A stretch of 64,000 bases of DNA from Maribacter sp. (GCF_016744255.1 NZ_JADGES010000002.1:54047-118046); one strand, 5' to 3'; shown: positions 18,304 through 28,426, numbered from the stretch's first letter. The notes: generated by a model from the sequence alone, not told the origin. Translations and numbers: made by a program.

Positions 18304-18456
18304 ATGGAGATATTACAAAACATTTTGGTTTACCTAACTCTTGCCGTAGCAGTTGGTTTTATGATGAAAAAATTTTTCCTTCCCAAACCAGTGAAGTCAC
18401 AAAAGAAAGGTTTTGAAAAATCTTGCGGACAAAGTGGTTCTTGTGGTTGCAATTAA
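18304..18456 (+). CDS. FeoB-associated Cys-rich membrane protein, 50 aa
   Basis: The track extends this frame back to 18175 inside feoB; the true start is the ATG at 18304, two bases after the feoB stop. One TM helix (ILVYLTLAVAVGFMM) is followed by a basic stretch and a Cys-rich tail (SCGQSGSCGCN). This is the small protein commonly found after feoB in Bacteroidota and Firmicutes. It is proposed to play a FeoC-like or metal-handling part, but its function is not established. Confidence 0.85.
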   Translation: MEILQNILVYLTLAVAVGFMMKKFFLPKPVKSQKKGFEKSCGQSGSCGCN

Positions 18457-18641
18457 ACAATAAATAATTTCTCTTCTACTCAATTTATTATCCCTTCCTA
18501 GTAACAAAACCCTTTTGTACTCGTCTATATTTTAATTATAGTTCTTAAAAAAAAGATAAAACTGTACTAAAGAAAATAAAAATAGACCTTCTTTCTATTT
18601 ATCATTGCTTTAGTTTGTAGTATCAATCAACACAAACTTGT

Positions 18642-20183
18642 ATGGAAAAAATTACTTTTTGGCTTTTATCTATTGTTATAACCACCATTTTTTCTAGCAC
18701 GCAAGCACAAACTTTAACAGCCACAGTTGTTGACTCTACGAGTCAAAAACCAATTCCATACGTTACCGTTAAACTAAAAAATAAAGGAGTAATTACCAAT
18801 GAAGAAGGTCGTTTTAGTTTTCTACTAAATAATGAAATTAAGGCAACTGACTCTTTATTCATCTCCTGTATTGGTTACGCTACTTTAGGGAAACCCATCA
18901 ATGAATTTCAAGAAAACACTATTTATTTGCAACCTATGGCTATTGAGCTTAACCCTGTTATAGTATCTAACAAACAATATACTGCAGAAGAAATCATAGA
19001 CATGGTTGAAGATAATTTAGAAAAAAATTACAACAGTAACTTAAGTAAAAAAAGGCTGTTTTTTAGAGATTCTTATTACCAGAGTTTTAATAAAATGGAC
19101 TATACTTTTGTAAAATCTACCATAGACGCTTTTAATAAAAATTTCCTAGATAGCGTTTTAAATTCTGTCCCTAAAAGAAGTAGTTATTACACAGAAGTTT
19201 TGTGCGATTTGTATGGAAATAATGAAGAAGACAATCAGAAAATGGAGCTTATAAAAGCATCAGAGCTTTACGACAAAAGCAAACAGCTCGATTTTACGAA
19301 CCTAGAAGATAGATTTAATGAAATAGTGCGTAAAAATGTAAAACCCAATTCTTATTTTAAAATAAAATCTGGTCTATTTGGCACTAAAGTAGATGGGGAA
19401 GATTTTGATGAAATTTTTGAAACCGAAGTAGATTCCTCAGATGCAGCTGCTTTAAAGAAAGAAATAGAAAAAAAGAAAAAAGAAGAAATAGACCGAAAAG
19501 CCAACTTCTCTAAATATAGAAGAAACTCTTTAGCTAGAATGATGCAAAATCTGTTTTACATGGAAGATTCTAAGCTAAACTTCATTCATAAATCTAGAAA
19601 ATACAATTTTACTCTTAAAGAGTTTACTTATATCGGTGATGATGCCATATACATAGTGGATTTTAAATCTAAAGGTTCTGCCGACTACAGCGGTCAGCTT
19701 TATATAAATTCGGATGATTTTGCAATTATACGAGTAGATTATGAGAACATAAAATCCCTTAAAAAATTCAGTTTATTAGGTTTAAATATGAACCGATATT
19801 TAGATAAAGGGAAAATGTTCTTTATCAAGGAAGAAAACGGAAAATACAATTTGCGTTATTTAGAGGAAGAGGAAGGAACCCGAGTTGGTATAAAAAGACC
19901 ATTAAAAATTATTGAAAAAAACAAACACGTAAAAGGCAGGAATAAACAGAATGAGTTGTCCTTAAAATTAGATATAGCAACAACAGGTATAAATAAACAT
20001 GAGGTAATTGTCTTTAACTCCGAAAACATTACCCAAGCAGCCTACGATGCTTATACGGAAAACAATACCGTTCTACCCAAATATATGCCTAATTACAATC
20101 CCGAGTTTTGGAAAGGATATACTATAATTGAACCAAACCAAGCTATACGAGAGTTTACTTCAGATGATGTTAGTATAGAATAA
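18642..20183 (+). CDS. Exported protein with carboxypeptidase-like regulatory domain, 513 aa
   Basis: A signal peptide (to STQAQ, residue ~23) is followed by a CarboxypepD_reg-like domain, about 24-110: TATVVDSTSQKPIPYVTVKLKNKGVITNEEGRFSF, the same module that precedes TonB receptors. The remaining ~400 residues show no TonB plug or barrel strands ending in an aromatic residue. They contain a Lys/Glu-rich coiled stretch (ALKKEIEKKKKEEIDRKANF) and a beta-rich part (YIGDDAIYIVDFKSKGSADYSGQLYINSDDFAIIRVDYE) that resembles outer-membrane-associated domains in other flavobacterial proteins. Role unknown; probably periplasmic or at the inner face of the outer membrane. Confidence 0.7.
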   Translation: MEKITFWLLSIVITTIFSSTQAQTLTATVVDSTSQKPIPYVTVKLKNKGVITNEEGRFSFLLNNEIKATDSLFISCIGYATLGKPINEFQENTIYLQPMAIELNPVIVSNKQYTAEEIIDMVEDNLEKNYNSNLSKKRLFFRDSYYQSFNKMDYTFVKSTIDAFNKNFLDSVLNSVPKRSSYYTEVLCDLYGNNEEDNQKMELIKASELYDKSKQLDFTNLEDRFNEIVRKNVKPNSYFKIKSGLFGTKVDGEDFDEIFETEVDSSDAAALKKEIEKKKKEEIDRKANFSKYRRNSLARMMQNLFYMEDSKLNFIHKSRKYNFTLKEFTYIGDDAIYIVDFKSKGSADYSGQLYINSDDFAIIRVDYENIKSLKKFSLLGLNMNRYLDKGKMFFIKEENGKYNLRYLEEEEGTRVGIKRPLKIIEKNKHVKGRNKQNELSLKLDIATTGINKHEVIVFNSENITQAAYDAYTENNTVLPKYMPNYNPEFWKGYTIIEPNQAIREFTSDDVSIE

Positions 20184-20279
20184 TACTCTCTAAATTGTTA
20201 AAAATATCTTAAAAGGCTAGACATGCTGTAACAGTTATTGATTTTGCAAGTCTCTTAAGACACATCCATCAACTAACAC

Positions 20280-22934
20280 ATGAAAATCAACTACTTAATA
20301 GTTTTTTTTGCTATTTCCTTTTTTCACACTCTTGTATACCCTCAAGATTCTACCGCTACAATTATACAAAAAACATACACGACTAAGGCATTAGCCAATA
20401 CTTTGCCTCCAGACATCGATGGTATTCTAAATGATTCCAGCTGGGGCTTAGTAGAATGGGCAGGTGATTTTATAGAAAGTAGACCCGACGAAAACACACC
20501 TCCCAACTATCAAACTAAATTTAAAATAGTATACGATAAAAATTTTCTATATCTAGCCGTTCGTTGTTTTGACAATGAACCTCAAAAAATAGTAAAAAGA
20601 TTATCCAGAAGAGATGGTTTTGAGGGAGATTGGGTAGGTTTCTTTTTTGATAGTTACCATGATGAACGTACTGCATTTTCATTTATAGTTACTGCTGCAG
20701 GTGTAAAAGGCGATGAATTCTCTTCTAACAATGGAAATGATTCTGATGAAAGCTGGAACCCTATTTGGTACACCAAAACAAAGATTGATGACAAAGGGTG
20801 GACAGCAGAATTAAAAATACCCTTAAGCCAATTAAAATTTGGCAAATCTGGTGAACAAGAATGGGGACTGCAATGCATGCGTAAATTCTTTAGAGATGAA
20901 GAACGCTCTCTATGGCAGCGTATACCACAAGACACACCTGGTTTTGTAAGTGAATTTGGAATATTAAAAGGCTTACTAAATTTAGAACCCCAAAAACAAC
21001 TAGAAATACAGCCCTACACTATTACTAAGTTAGAAACTTATGAGCCCGAAGAGGGCAACCCATTCTTAGACGGTAACGATAGTAAAATTACGGTAGGATT
21101 AGATGCTAAAATAGGCATCACTAATGATTTAACCTTAGACCTAACTATTAACCCAGATTTTGGACAAGTAGAAGCAGATCCTTCAGCAATTGCCTTAGAC
21201 GGTTTTCAAATATTTTTTAGGGAACAACGACCATTTTTTGTAGAAAACAAAAATATCTTTGATTATAGAGTATCTCGTTCAGAAGCTGGCAATACTTTTG
21301 GCTCGGATAATGTTTTTTACTCTAGACGTATTGGTAGAAGTCCACAGGGGTATCCAGACATTGAAGATAACGAATATGTAGACCAACCAGAAAATACTGC
21401 AATTCTAGGAGCGGCAAAATTTAGCGGCAAAACTAAAAATGGCTGGTCTATTGGAGTATTAGAAAGTGTAACCGCCCAAAAATACGCTACTATAGATAAT
21501 AATGGCACTCGAAGAAAAGAGCTTGTAGAACCCTTGACAAATTATTTTGTTGGTAGATTACAAAAAGATTTCAATGATAAAAACACCTTCGTAGGAGGCA
21601 TATTTACAGCAACAAATAGAGACAAATTATCCGAAAATTTAGACTTTATACATCATTCTGCATATACCGGTGGTTTAGATTTTAAACACCAATGGAACGA
21701 CCGAGATTGGTATGCTGGGGGCAATATTCTTTGGAGCCATGTTAAAGGGAGTAAAGAAGCCATACAGAATACCCAAGAATCTATTGCCCATTTATTTCAT
21801 AGAGAAGGTGCCAGTTACCTTTCTGTAGACCCTTCTAAAAATTCATTAACAGGCACAGGTGGTAACGTACAATTAGGAAAAGTAGGTAACGGACATTGGA
21901 AATTTGAAACTGGCGCTACTTGGAGATCACCAGAACTAGAATTAAATGATGTGGGTTTCCAAAGAAAAGCAGATGATATTAGACATTATACTTGGGTTGG
22001 GTACCAAACCCTAAAACCCGATAATACCTTTAGAAAAGTAGGCATTAATTATAATCACTGGAGTGTATGGGATTTTGGAGGGAATAATAATAGTATTCGC
22101 TTTAATACAAATAGCTGGCAAAACTGGAAAAACAACTGGTTTACGAATCTTGGTTTTAACTACGAACCCGTACAATACTCTAACTCTGCATTACGAGGTG
22201 GCTCTAGATTAAAGCTTGCTAAAGAAATTGGGTTCTTTAACGGTGTTAGAACTGATTCCAGAAAAAAAACTCGTTTTAACATCTTTCACAATGGTCGGAA
22301 AGGAACAGATGACTCATACAAATCTTACAATATTGAATTTGGCGTAACCTACCAACCTTTTAATTCTTTTAGCATTTCTGTATCGCCCGAATATGGTACT
22401 TACACAAACAAACTACAATTCATTGAAAACATAGAAGTAGCAAATGACACCAAATATGTAAATGGTACTATCGACCAAAAGACGCTAAGTATGTCTATAC
22501 GTCTTAATTATACTATTAACCCTAATTTATCTATACAATACTGGGGGCAGCCTTTTATTTCTAGAGGTAGATATTCTTCTTTCAAAGAAGTAATAAACCC
22601 AATGGCAAATGATTTTGATAATAGAATATCTACGTTTACCGATAATCAAATTACTCTTCAGAATGATACCTATTCTATCGATACTAACTTAGATGGAGCA
22701 ACAGATTTTAGTTTTGACAATCCAGATTTTTCATTTATACAGTTTAGATCCAATCTGGTAGCTCGTTGGGAATATATTCCAGGTTCCGAAATATTCTTAG
22801 TGTGGTCCCAGGACATATCTCAATCTGGAGATCCAAATAGCGGCCTTTATAGTAGCTTAGAAGATGGAGTTTTTGGAAATGAAAAACCAAAAAATATTTT
22901 TCTTATTAAAGCAACCTATCGCTTTGTTTTATAA
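20280..22934 (+). CDS. DUF5916 protein with N-terminal CBM9-like domain
   Basis: A signal peptide (to about residue 22) is followed by a CBM9-like beta-sandwich, ~35-230: LPPDIDGILNDSSWGLVEW, YDKNFLYLAVRCFDNEP, GWTAELKIPLSQLKFG. The rest (~240-884) is the DUF5916 region, with TINPDFGQVEADPSAIALDGFQIFFREQRPFFVENKNIF as its hallmark. It ends in alternating beta strands and a terminal aromatic/Leu pattern (IKATYRFVL), so it is probably an outer-membrane beta-barrel. Such proteins are abundant in marine Flavobacteria; their substrate is unknown. Its TAA and the stop of the convergent DUF423 gene share the six bases TTATAA. Confidence 0.85.
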   Translation: MKINYLIVFFAISFFHTLVYPQDSTATIIQKTYTTKALANTLPPDIDGILNDSSWGLVEWAGDFIESRPDENTPPNYQTKFKIVYDKNFLYLAVRCFDNEPQKIVKRLSRRDGFEGDWVGFFFDSYHDERTAFSFIVTAAGVKGDEFSSNNGNDSDESWNPIWYTKTKIDDKGWTAELKIPLSQLKFGKSGEQEWGLQCMRKFFRDEERSLWQRIPQDTPGFVSEFGILKGLLNLEPQKQLEIQPYTITKLETYEPEEGNPFLDGNDSKITVGLDAKIGITNDLTLDLTINPDFGQVEADPSAIALDGFQIFFREQRPFFVENKNIFDYRVSRSEAGNTFGSDNVFYSRRIGRSPQGYPDIEDNEYVDQPENTAILGAAKFSGKTKNGWSIGVLESVTAQKYATIDNNGTRRKELVEPLTNYFVGRLQKDFNDKNTFVGGIFTATNRDKLSENLDFIHHSAYTGGLDFKHQWNDRDWYAGGNILWSHVKGSKEAIQNTQESIAHLFHREGASYLSVDPSKNSLTGTGGNVQLGKVGNGHWKFETGATWRSPELELNDVGFQRKADDIRHYTWVGYQTLKPDNTFRKVGINYNHWSVWDFGGNNNSIRFNTNSWQNWKNNWFTNLGFNYEPVQYSNSALRGGSRLKLAKEIGFFNGVRTDSRKKTRFNIFHNGRKGTDDSYKSYNIEFGVTYQPFNSFSISVSPEYGTYTNKLQFIENIEVANDTKYVNGTIDQKTLSMSIRLNYTINPNLSIQYWGQPFISRGRYSSFKEVINPMANDFDNRISTFTDNQITLQNDTYSIDTNLDGATDFSFDNPDFSFIQFRSNLVARWEYIPGSEIFLVWSQDISQSGDPNSGLYSSLEDGVFGNEKPKNIFLIKATYRFVL

Positions 22935-23303
22935 AAAAGAGTATAGAAGCAAGCCCCAACCTAACACTAAAAACAAGCCTCCAAGAGGCGTAATTGGCCC
23001 TAAAAATTTTAGCGGTTTCCCTTTTGCAGAGCTTATGCAAAGACCATAAATACTGAATGAGAATAGAAAGACTCCTATGATTATAGAATAAATCATGGTT
23101 TGTTCCAAACTAGTTTCTAGTTTTAAATTAAACCCTAGAATTAACAGTAACAATGCATGATACATTTGATATTTAACACCAGTTTCAAAACTTTTTATTT
23201 GATCTTCGTTAAAAATCTTTTTCAATGCATGAGCGCCAAATGCACCCAAAATAATTGCTAACGCTCCAAATAACGCTCCGAAAAATTGAGCTAAAAACAC
23301 CAT
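22929..23303 (-). CDS. DUF423 (YgdD/TMEM256-like) inner-membrane protein
   Basis: 124 residues and four hydrophobic helices. ALAIILGAFGAHALKK near the N terminus and YQMYHALLLLILG are the signature phrases of DUF423 proteins, a conserved family of small inner-membrane proteins without a known activity. It stands alone on the minus strand, ending against the DUF5916 gene. Confidence 0.88.
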   Translation of the reverse strand: MVFLAQFFGALFGALAIILGAFGAHALKKIFNEDQIKSFETGVKYQMYHALLLLILGFNLKLETSLEQTMIYSIIIGVFLFSFSIYGLCISSAKGKPLKFLGPITPLGGLFLVLGWGLLLYSFL

Positions 23304-23416
23304 AATTTCTAATTTAAGAAACGAATATAAGTATATCGTAAGAAAGAGCTATTGAAAGTTTCTCTCGTAATTATACCTATTTGCGACTATAATATTTTGC
23401 TTAACTACTTAAATAG

Positions 23417-23848
23417 TTATTTAGAACCATCCAATTTTCTTTTAAAAAGAGACAAAAGCTCTACCGTTTCTATACTATCCTTGTAATTAAAAAATAATTT
23501 TAGGGAATCTTGGTATACTATTCTAATTTTTTGATGTTCAAAATTATCGACAAAGACATGCACTTTCTTATCGGTAAGCGAATCTTTAAACTCTCTATAC
23601 AATCCATTACCCTTAGACAAGGCCGAAAATCCATTTAAACGCTCCATATCGGGTATTCTCTCTACCATTGACACACTATCAACCTCAATGAATTTTATCT
23701 CTTTATAATAAATCCCAGAGACCATTTTTATACTATCTAGCTCTATTTTTGTCCAGTTTTTATAATGTACGGCAAAGGCTAATAAACATGCTGCTAATGT
23801 TATTAGTAGAATTAAATTCCACAACCAATGTCTCTTTTTATTCGCCAT
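23417..23848 (-). CDS. Membrane-anchored hypothetical protein, 143 aa
   Basis: One N-terminal TM segment (WLWNLILLITLAACLLAFAVHY) is followed by a ~115-residue extracytoplasmic domain with alternating strands (IELDSIKMVSGIYYKEIKFIEVDSVSMVE, KIRIVYQDSLKLFFNYKD). No family recognised. It starts 5 bp after the stop of the S9 peptidase gene and is probably co-transcribed with it. Confidence 0.6.
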   Translation of the reverse strand: MANKKRHWLWNLILLITLAACLLAFAVHYKNWTKIELDSIKMVSGIYYKEIKFIEVDSVSMVERIPDMERLNGFSALSKGNGLYREFKDSLTDKKVHVFVDNFEHQKIRIVYQDSLKLFFNYKDSIETVELLSLFKRKLDGSK

Positions 23849-23853
23849 ATATA

Positions 23854-25893
23854 CTATTCCTTTGTTTCATTATACGTATTAAACCATGATAAAGTATGTG
23901 CAATCTTTGTAATTAAATTACTCGGCCTGTTTGCTATACCATGACTTGCTCCTGGAATTTCTACTAAAACAGTTTCTATCTTTCTTAATTTTAAGGCGTG
24001 GTATAATTGTTTTGCTTCGCTAGGAGGTGTTCGTAAATCATTCATCCCCACCATTACCATAGTAGGGGTTTCAATATTACCAACGAGCGAAAGTGGTGAA
24101 AATTTCCAATAGCCTTCAAAATTTTCCCATGGTTGCCCTGGGTATCTAGAATTTGCATACCCAAAATAATTATCGGCTACAAGGGTTTTACTAATCCAGT
24201 TCATAACTGGTTTTGCAACTACAGCTGCCTCAAATCTATTATTTTTTCCTATCATCCAAGCCGACATAATACCCCCTGCACTACCTCCTGTAACATATAA
24301 TTTATCTTCCTGAGCTATTCCTTTTTCTATGCAGAAATCTACGCCATCCATAACATCATTATAATCTTCTCCTGGGTAATTATTGTACAATAAATTGGCA
24401 AACTCTTCTCCATAACCAGTGCTTCCTCTAGGATTTGGGTAAAAAACAATATATCCTGCAGAAGCATACAATTGCATTTCTGCAGAAAAACGATCTCCAT
24501 AGTTAAGAATAGGTCCTCCGTGATTTTCTACTAAAAAAGGATATTTTCTTGTTGCATCATAATTTGGAGGGTATACTACCCAGCCTTGAATATCTCTCTG
24601 ATCTACGGAAGACGTATACCATACTTCTTCTACTTTTCCTAAATTTTTATAGGTAAACAAAGCGTTATTTAAAGCTGTTATTTTCTTTACTTTCTTTGAT
24701 TTTGGATTCACTATTGCTAATTCCGAAGGGTATTCGGGGCGCGTCTGTGTATAGGCTATTGTTCCATTTTTAGAAACCGTAAAAGAGCCTCCTGCATACG
24801 GTCTACCAATAGAAGTTCCCCCTTTATTATCTGCCAATTTAGAAACTTTTCCCTGCAGCGTAATATGCCCTATTTTACTATTGCCTTTATCATCATAACC
24901 AAAATAAAGCCCAGAACTTTTACTATCCCAAATAATATTAGAAACACTCCTGTCTAAATCATTAGAAATAACTTTAGAATTACTTCCATCCACATTCATT
25001 ATATGTAATTTTCTAACCTGGAATGCCTGTACTTTATCTTCAAAACCAATATATGCTATTCGTTTTCCGTCTGGAGAAATAATAGGGTTTGCATCTGGGC
25101 CTTTTCTATTGGTTAAGGCCTTAATATCTCCATTAATAACCCCAACTTCATAGACTTCGCTATTTCTAAAATCGTACTCCCAATCTTCATTTCTATTACC
25201 AGAAAAATAAATTTTGTCTCCTTTTAGAGACCAACTTAAATTTCCTCTATGATGAAAGTCTCCTGTTGTAATTTGACGTATTGCTCCTCCTATTGCTGGT
25301 ACCACGAATAGGTGATTAAATCCCGTAGGAATGTAACCTCTCCCATCTGCCTCATGATACAATCTATCCGTAATTCTTGGTTTATCTGCCCATTTAGCTC
25401 CTTTTGGTTTTTTTGGCATTTTAGCCAATACAGGAGGGGCTTTAGGCATATGCATAGTAAATGCCAATTGGACACCATCTGGCGACCATGTTAATGAACT
25501 AGGATTAAAAGGCAACTGAGAAATTTTTGCGATTTTACTAGAAGCAAGCCAGTACATATAAATTTCTGAGCCTTCTTCGGTACTACTTACAAAAGCCAAC
25601 CTATCTCCAGAAGGAGACCACCTAGCACTAAATTCTGATACTTCTCTAGAGGTTAGTTTTTGGTGTTTTGTACCATCTGAATTAATAAGCCAAAGTTGCC
25701 CTACGGATTTATCTTTCATAATATCAAAGCCCATTCTTCTATATACCACCATATTTCCATTAGGTGAAATTTGAGGGTCTGACACATATTCTAAATCATA
25801 TACATCTAAATAAGAGAATAATTTTTCTTGTGCTGTTATGTTAGTAGCCCATAACTGGCTTAACAAAAAGAGTATTAAAAAGGGTCTTTGCAT
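23854..25893 (-). CDS. S9 family serine peptidase (acylaminoacyl-peptidase/DPP-like)
   Basis: A signal peptide (residues 1-21, ending NITAQ) is followed by an N-terminal beta-propeller with TolB/WD-type repeats (~25-400: DPQISPNGNMVVYRRMG, RWSPSGDRLAFVSS, TWSPDGVQLAFTM, IISPDGKRIAYIG). The C-terminal alpha/beta-hydrolase domain shows the triad: Ser in VTGGSAGGIMSAW, Asp in MVGMNDLRTPPSEA and His in IPGASHGIANRP. The oxyanion/turn region HGGP (ENHGGPILNYG) is also present. It should degrade short peptides in the periplasm. 679 residues is normal for the family. The 143-aa membrane protein gene follows by 5 bp. Confidence 0.93.
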   Translation of the reverse strand: MQRPFLILFLLSQLWATNITAQEKLFSYLDVYDLEYVSDPQISPNGNMVVYRRMGFDIMKDKSVGQLWLINSDGTKHQKLTSREVSEFSARWSPSGDRLAFVSSTEEGSEIYMYWLASSKIAKISQLPFNPSSLTWSPDGVQLAFTMHMPKAPPVLAKMPKKPKGAKWADKPRITDRLYHEADGRGYIPTGFNHLFVVPAIGGAIRQITTGDFHHRGNLSWSLKGDKIYFSGNRNEDWEYDFRNSEVYEVGVINGDIKALTNRKGPDANPIISPDGKRIAYIGFEDKVQAFQVRKLHIMNVDGSNSKVISNDLDRSVSNIIWDSKSSGLYFGYDDKGNSKIGHITLQGKVSKLADNKGGTSIGRPYAGGSFTVSKNGTIAYTQTRPEYPSELAIVNPKSKKVKKITALNNALFTYKNLGKVEEVWYTSSVDQRDIQGWVVYPPNYDATRKYPFLVENHGGPILNYGDRFSAEMQLYASAGYIVFYPNPRGSTGYGEEFANLLYNNYPGEDYNDVMDGVDFCIEKGIAQEDKLYVTGGSAGGIMSAWMIGKNNRFEAAVVAKPVMNWISKTLVADNYFGYANSRYPGQPWENFEGYWKFSPLSLVGNIETPTMVMVGMNDLRTPPSEAKQLYHALKLRKIETVLVEIPGASHGIANRPSNLITKIAHTLSWFNTYNETKE

Positions 25894-25954
25894 TGGTTTT
25901 ATTTTTATTAGTCACCCTAAACTTAACCAATAGTGTAGATTAATACAACAATAT

Positions 25955-27412
25955 TTAGTATTTGGTTTTTTTGCCCGTGGCATTCATGGCTATAGCTTTC
26001 TTAAACACAAAATTTCTAGGTATTTTATATAACGAAAGTTTCTTGGCGCAGTACTCCAGAATTTGTGCTTTCATAGCATCTTCCTTATCGTCTTTATTAA
26101 TTACAACAATAGCCTGTAACGCTTCCCCTTGTACCTCATCTATTACTCCAACAATACTACAATCTATAACACCAGGCACCTCTAAAACTACTGCTTCTAT
26201 TTCCTTAGGACTTACTCTTTTTCCTCCAACTTTTAAAATTGCCTTTTTTCTGTCTACTAAATAAATAAAATCCTCTTCATCTTTTTTAGCAATATCTCCT
26301 GTATACAGCCACCCATCTACCAATGTTTCTTCCGTAGCTTTATTATCTTTATAATAACCAAGCATAATATTATCTCCTTTGGCTATTAATTCCCCTTCTT
26401 TATTTACAGCTACTTCCATTCCTTTTTCATCGACGATTTTCAATTCTACATTGGGAATAGCCTTACCTATAGATTTTATTTTACTTGGTAGATTTTCTGG
26501 AGCTAAATATGACAAACGCGCAGTGGCTTCTGTTTGTCCATACATTATGTAAAAATTTATCTCTGGAAAAGCATTTGTAAATTCATCGATAAAATTACTA
26601 TGCAATTTACCTCCTGCTTGGGTAACATATTTTAAATACGGAAATTTAGTATCTTTAAAGGTTTTCGATTTTTTTAATAAAATTTGAAAGTGACTTGGAA
26701 CCCCTGCAAAACCGGTACATTTATATTTCTGCATATCGGATATTACAGTGCCTAGAAAAATAAAATTATTATTCAAAACAATAGAACCTCCGACTTTTAA
26801 ATGGGTATGTAAAAGAGACAAACCGTAGCAATAAAAGAAAGGTAAAACAACACACATAACATCTTTAGAAGTAAGTTTTAAATACCCAAGAATAGATTCT
26901 GTGTTTGTTATTATATTTTTATGAGACAACATTACTCCTTTAGGTAAACCTGTTGACCCAGAAGTAAATATTATTTCTGCAACTTTGTTACTATCTAAAA
27001 AAGCATCAAAATTAATTACTTTTTGCTCTTGTATAATCTGCTCTACATCCTCCTCTACCAGACAATTTTCTAAGGATTGATTCAACTTTTTAGCCAATGC
27101 TTTTGTTGTAACTACTAAACTACAGTTTGTAGAACCTAAAACATACTCCAAGGTTGCTTGTTCAACACCGTAATTAAGAGGAATACAAATATTTCCTGAT
27201 TTTAAAATTGCTAAATACGCTGTTATAAAAAAAGTAGAATTGGGAGCAATTAATACTATAGCCTTCTCTTTGCCAACACTTTCTTTAAAATAAGATGCAA
27301 CTTTTAAACTATTGGCATATAATTCTGAAAAAGAGATTGCCTCTTTAGACCCTAGAACAAATTCTTTTTCTAGATTTTTAGAACCGCTAAAGAGGTAATC
27401 AAAAACATTCAT
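25955..27412 (-). CDS. AMP-forming acyl-CoA/ACP ligase in the exopolysaccharide-linked operon
   Basis: 485 residues of the ANL superfamily. The P-loop is FTSGSTGLPKGVMLSHKN; the aromatic/Thr motif is YIMYGQTEATARL; the hinge region is WLYTGDIAKKDEEDFIYLVDRKKAILKVGGKRVSPKEIEAVV; and the catalytic Lys lies in NATGKKTKY at the very end. It activates a carboxylic acid as acyl-AMP and transfers it to CoA or a carrier protein. Last gene of a five-gene run with an acyltransferase, ACP, AsnB and NadE-like protein, so loading the ACP encoded three genes upstream is the natural inference. It resembles ligases linked to exosortase/exopolysaccharide loci. Confidence 0.85.
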   Translation of the reverse strand: MNVFDYLFSGSKNLEKEFVLGSKEAISFSELYANSLKVASYFKESVGKEKAIVLIAPNSTFFITAYLAILKSGNICIPLNYGVEQATLEYVLGSTNCSLVVTTKALAKKLNQSLENCLVEEDVEQIIQEQKVINFDAFLDSNKVAEIIFTSGSTGLPKGVMLSHKNIITNTESILGYLKLTSKDVMCVVLPFFYCYGLSLLHTHLKVGGSIVLNNNFIFLGTVISDMQKYKCTGFAGVPSHFQILLKKSKTFKDTKFPYLKYVTQAGGKLHSNFIDEFTNAFPEINFYIMYGQTEATARLSYLAPENLPSKIKSIGKAIPNVELKIVDEKGMEVAVNKEGELIAKGDNIMLGYYKDNKATEETLVDGWLYTGDIAKKDEEDFIYLVDRKKAILKVGGKRVSPKEIEAVVLEVPGVIDCSIVGVIDEVQGEALQAIVVINKDDKEDAMKAQILEYCAKKLSLYKIPRNFVFKKAIAMNATGKKTKY

Positions 27413-27427
27413 AATTCTCTGTTTATC

Positions 27428-28408
27428 CTAAAAAATAGGCTTCATTCTTAAATACTCTGTTGTTTTCTGTTTACGAACAAAACTCTTAAAAATATTCTCA
27501 ATTTCAGGAGTAGACCTTTCCATTACTTTCCCTACTTCTTCTGCGGAATATTGGTTTTCCCAACCATACCATATTAAATCCATTTCTTTAAAAGGCATCT
27601 GATAAAAGAAATCTTCTTGGGTTTGTTCTGCAGTATATGTATCCGTGGTTGGTGTTCTACTAATAATTTCTTTGGGAACACCTAAATACTCGGCCAACTG
27701 ATATACTTGCGTTTTATATAAATGACCAATAGGCATAACATCTGCTCCTCCGTCTCCGTACTTTACAAAAAAGCCTTGTTCTACTTCGTGCTTATTTGGT
27801 GTTCCTATAACCGCATAATGCATTCTTTCTGCATGATAGTATAACATAGACATTCTACTTCTTTGCTTAAAATTTGTTGCTGCAACAATTTGTAAATACT
27901 CCTTTGCTGGTAATAATTTACTAACTACTTCTCCATCTGGTCTAATTACGGTAATCGAAAAAACGGCTGGAATATTATCCGCAATATTCTGTTTTATTTC
28001 AATTTTTGCTTTATCTGCTTTTGGATTAAAATCTTTTATTACTCTCCCAATTGCTTCATCTCTTCTTTCATAGCAATTAAACCCACGTAATGCTCCTGTA
28101 ATATTTTCTTCTAAAGTAACGACCCCAAAAGTATCCGCTAATTCTAATGCCAACATTTTACTATCATCACTAGAATCTTGCTCTGGGAGCATAATACCTA
28201 ACACCTTTTTTGGGCCAAATGCCTTTGCCGATAATGCCAACACTACAGAAGAATCTATACCTCCGCTAATACCAACAATAGCCCCTCTACGTTGTAAATT
28301 TGCTCCTACATCTTCTTGTAACTTTTTTATAATATCGTTACAAAGATTCTCTATATCCTTTATTACTAAAATGTCTTTAGAAAAAGGTTCTTTTATCATT
28401 GTTTCCAT
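27428..28408 (-). CDS. NadE-like ammonia-dependent synthetase
   Basis: 326 residues. The PP-loop is GISGGIDSSVVLALSA, and the NAD-synthetase block GTPNKHEVEQGFFVKYGDGGADVMPIGHLYKTQVYQLAEYLGVP is clear. There is no glutaminase domain. NadE amidates deamido-NAD with ammonia using ATP. It is longer than usual ammonia-dependent NadE (about 260-275 residues), and it sits between an AsnB-type amidotransferase and an acyl ligase. A paralogue that amidates another carboxylate is therefore possible. Whether the genome has a second, housekeeping nadE cannot be seen here. The gene is 15 bp before the ligase and 18 bp after asnB. Confidence 0.8.
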   Translation of the reverse strand: METMIKEPFSKDILVIKDIENLCNDIIKKLQEDVGANLQRRGAIVGISGGIDSSVVLALSAKAFGPKKVLGIMLPEQDSSDDSKMLALELADTFGVVTLEENITGALRGFNCYERRDEAIGRVIKDFNPKADKAKIEIKQNIADNIPAVFSITVIRPDGEVVSKLLPAKEYLQIVAATNFKQRSRMSMLYYHAERMHYAVIGTPNKHEVEQGFFVKYGDGGADVMPIGHLYKTQVYQLAEYLGVPKEIISRTPTTDTYTAEQTQEDFFYQMPFKEMDLIWYGWENQYSAEEVGKVMERSTPEIENIFKSFVRKQKTTEYLRMKPIF

Positions 28409-28426
28409 AAAACTTATTTTTTTCTA

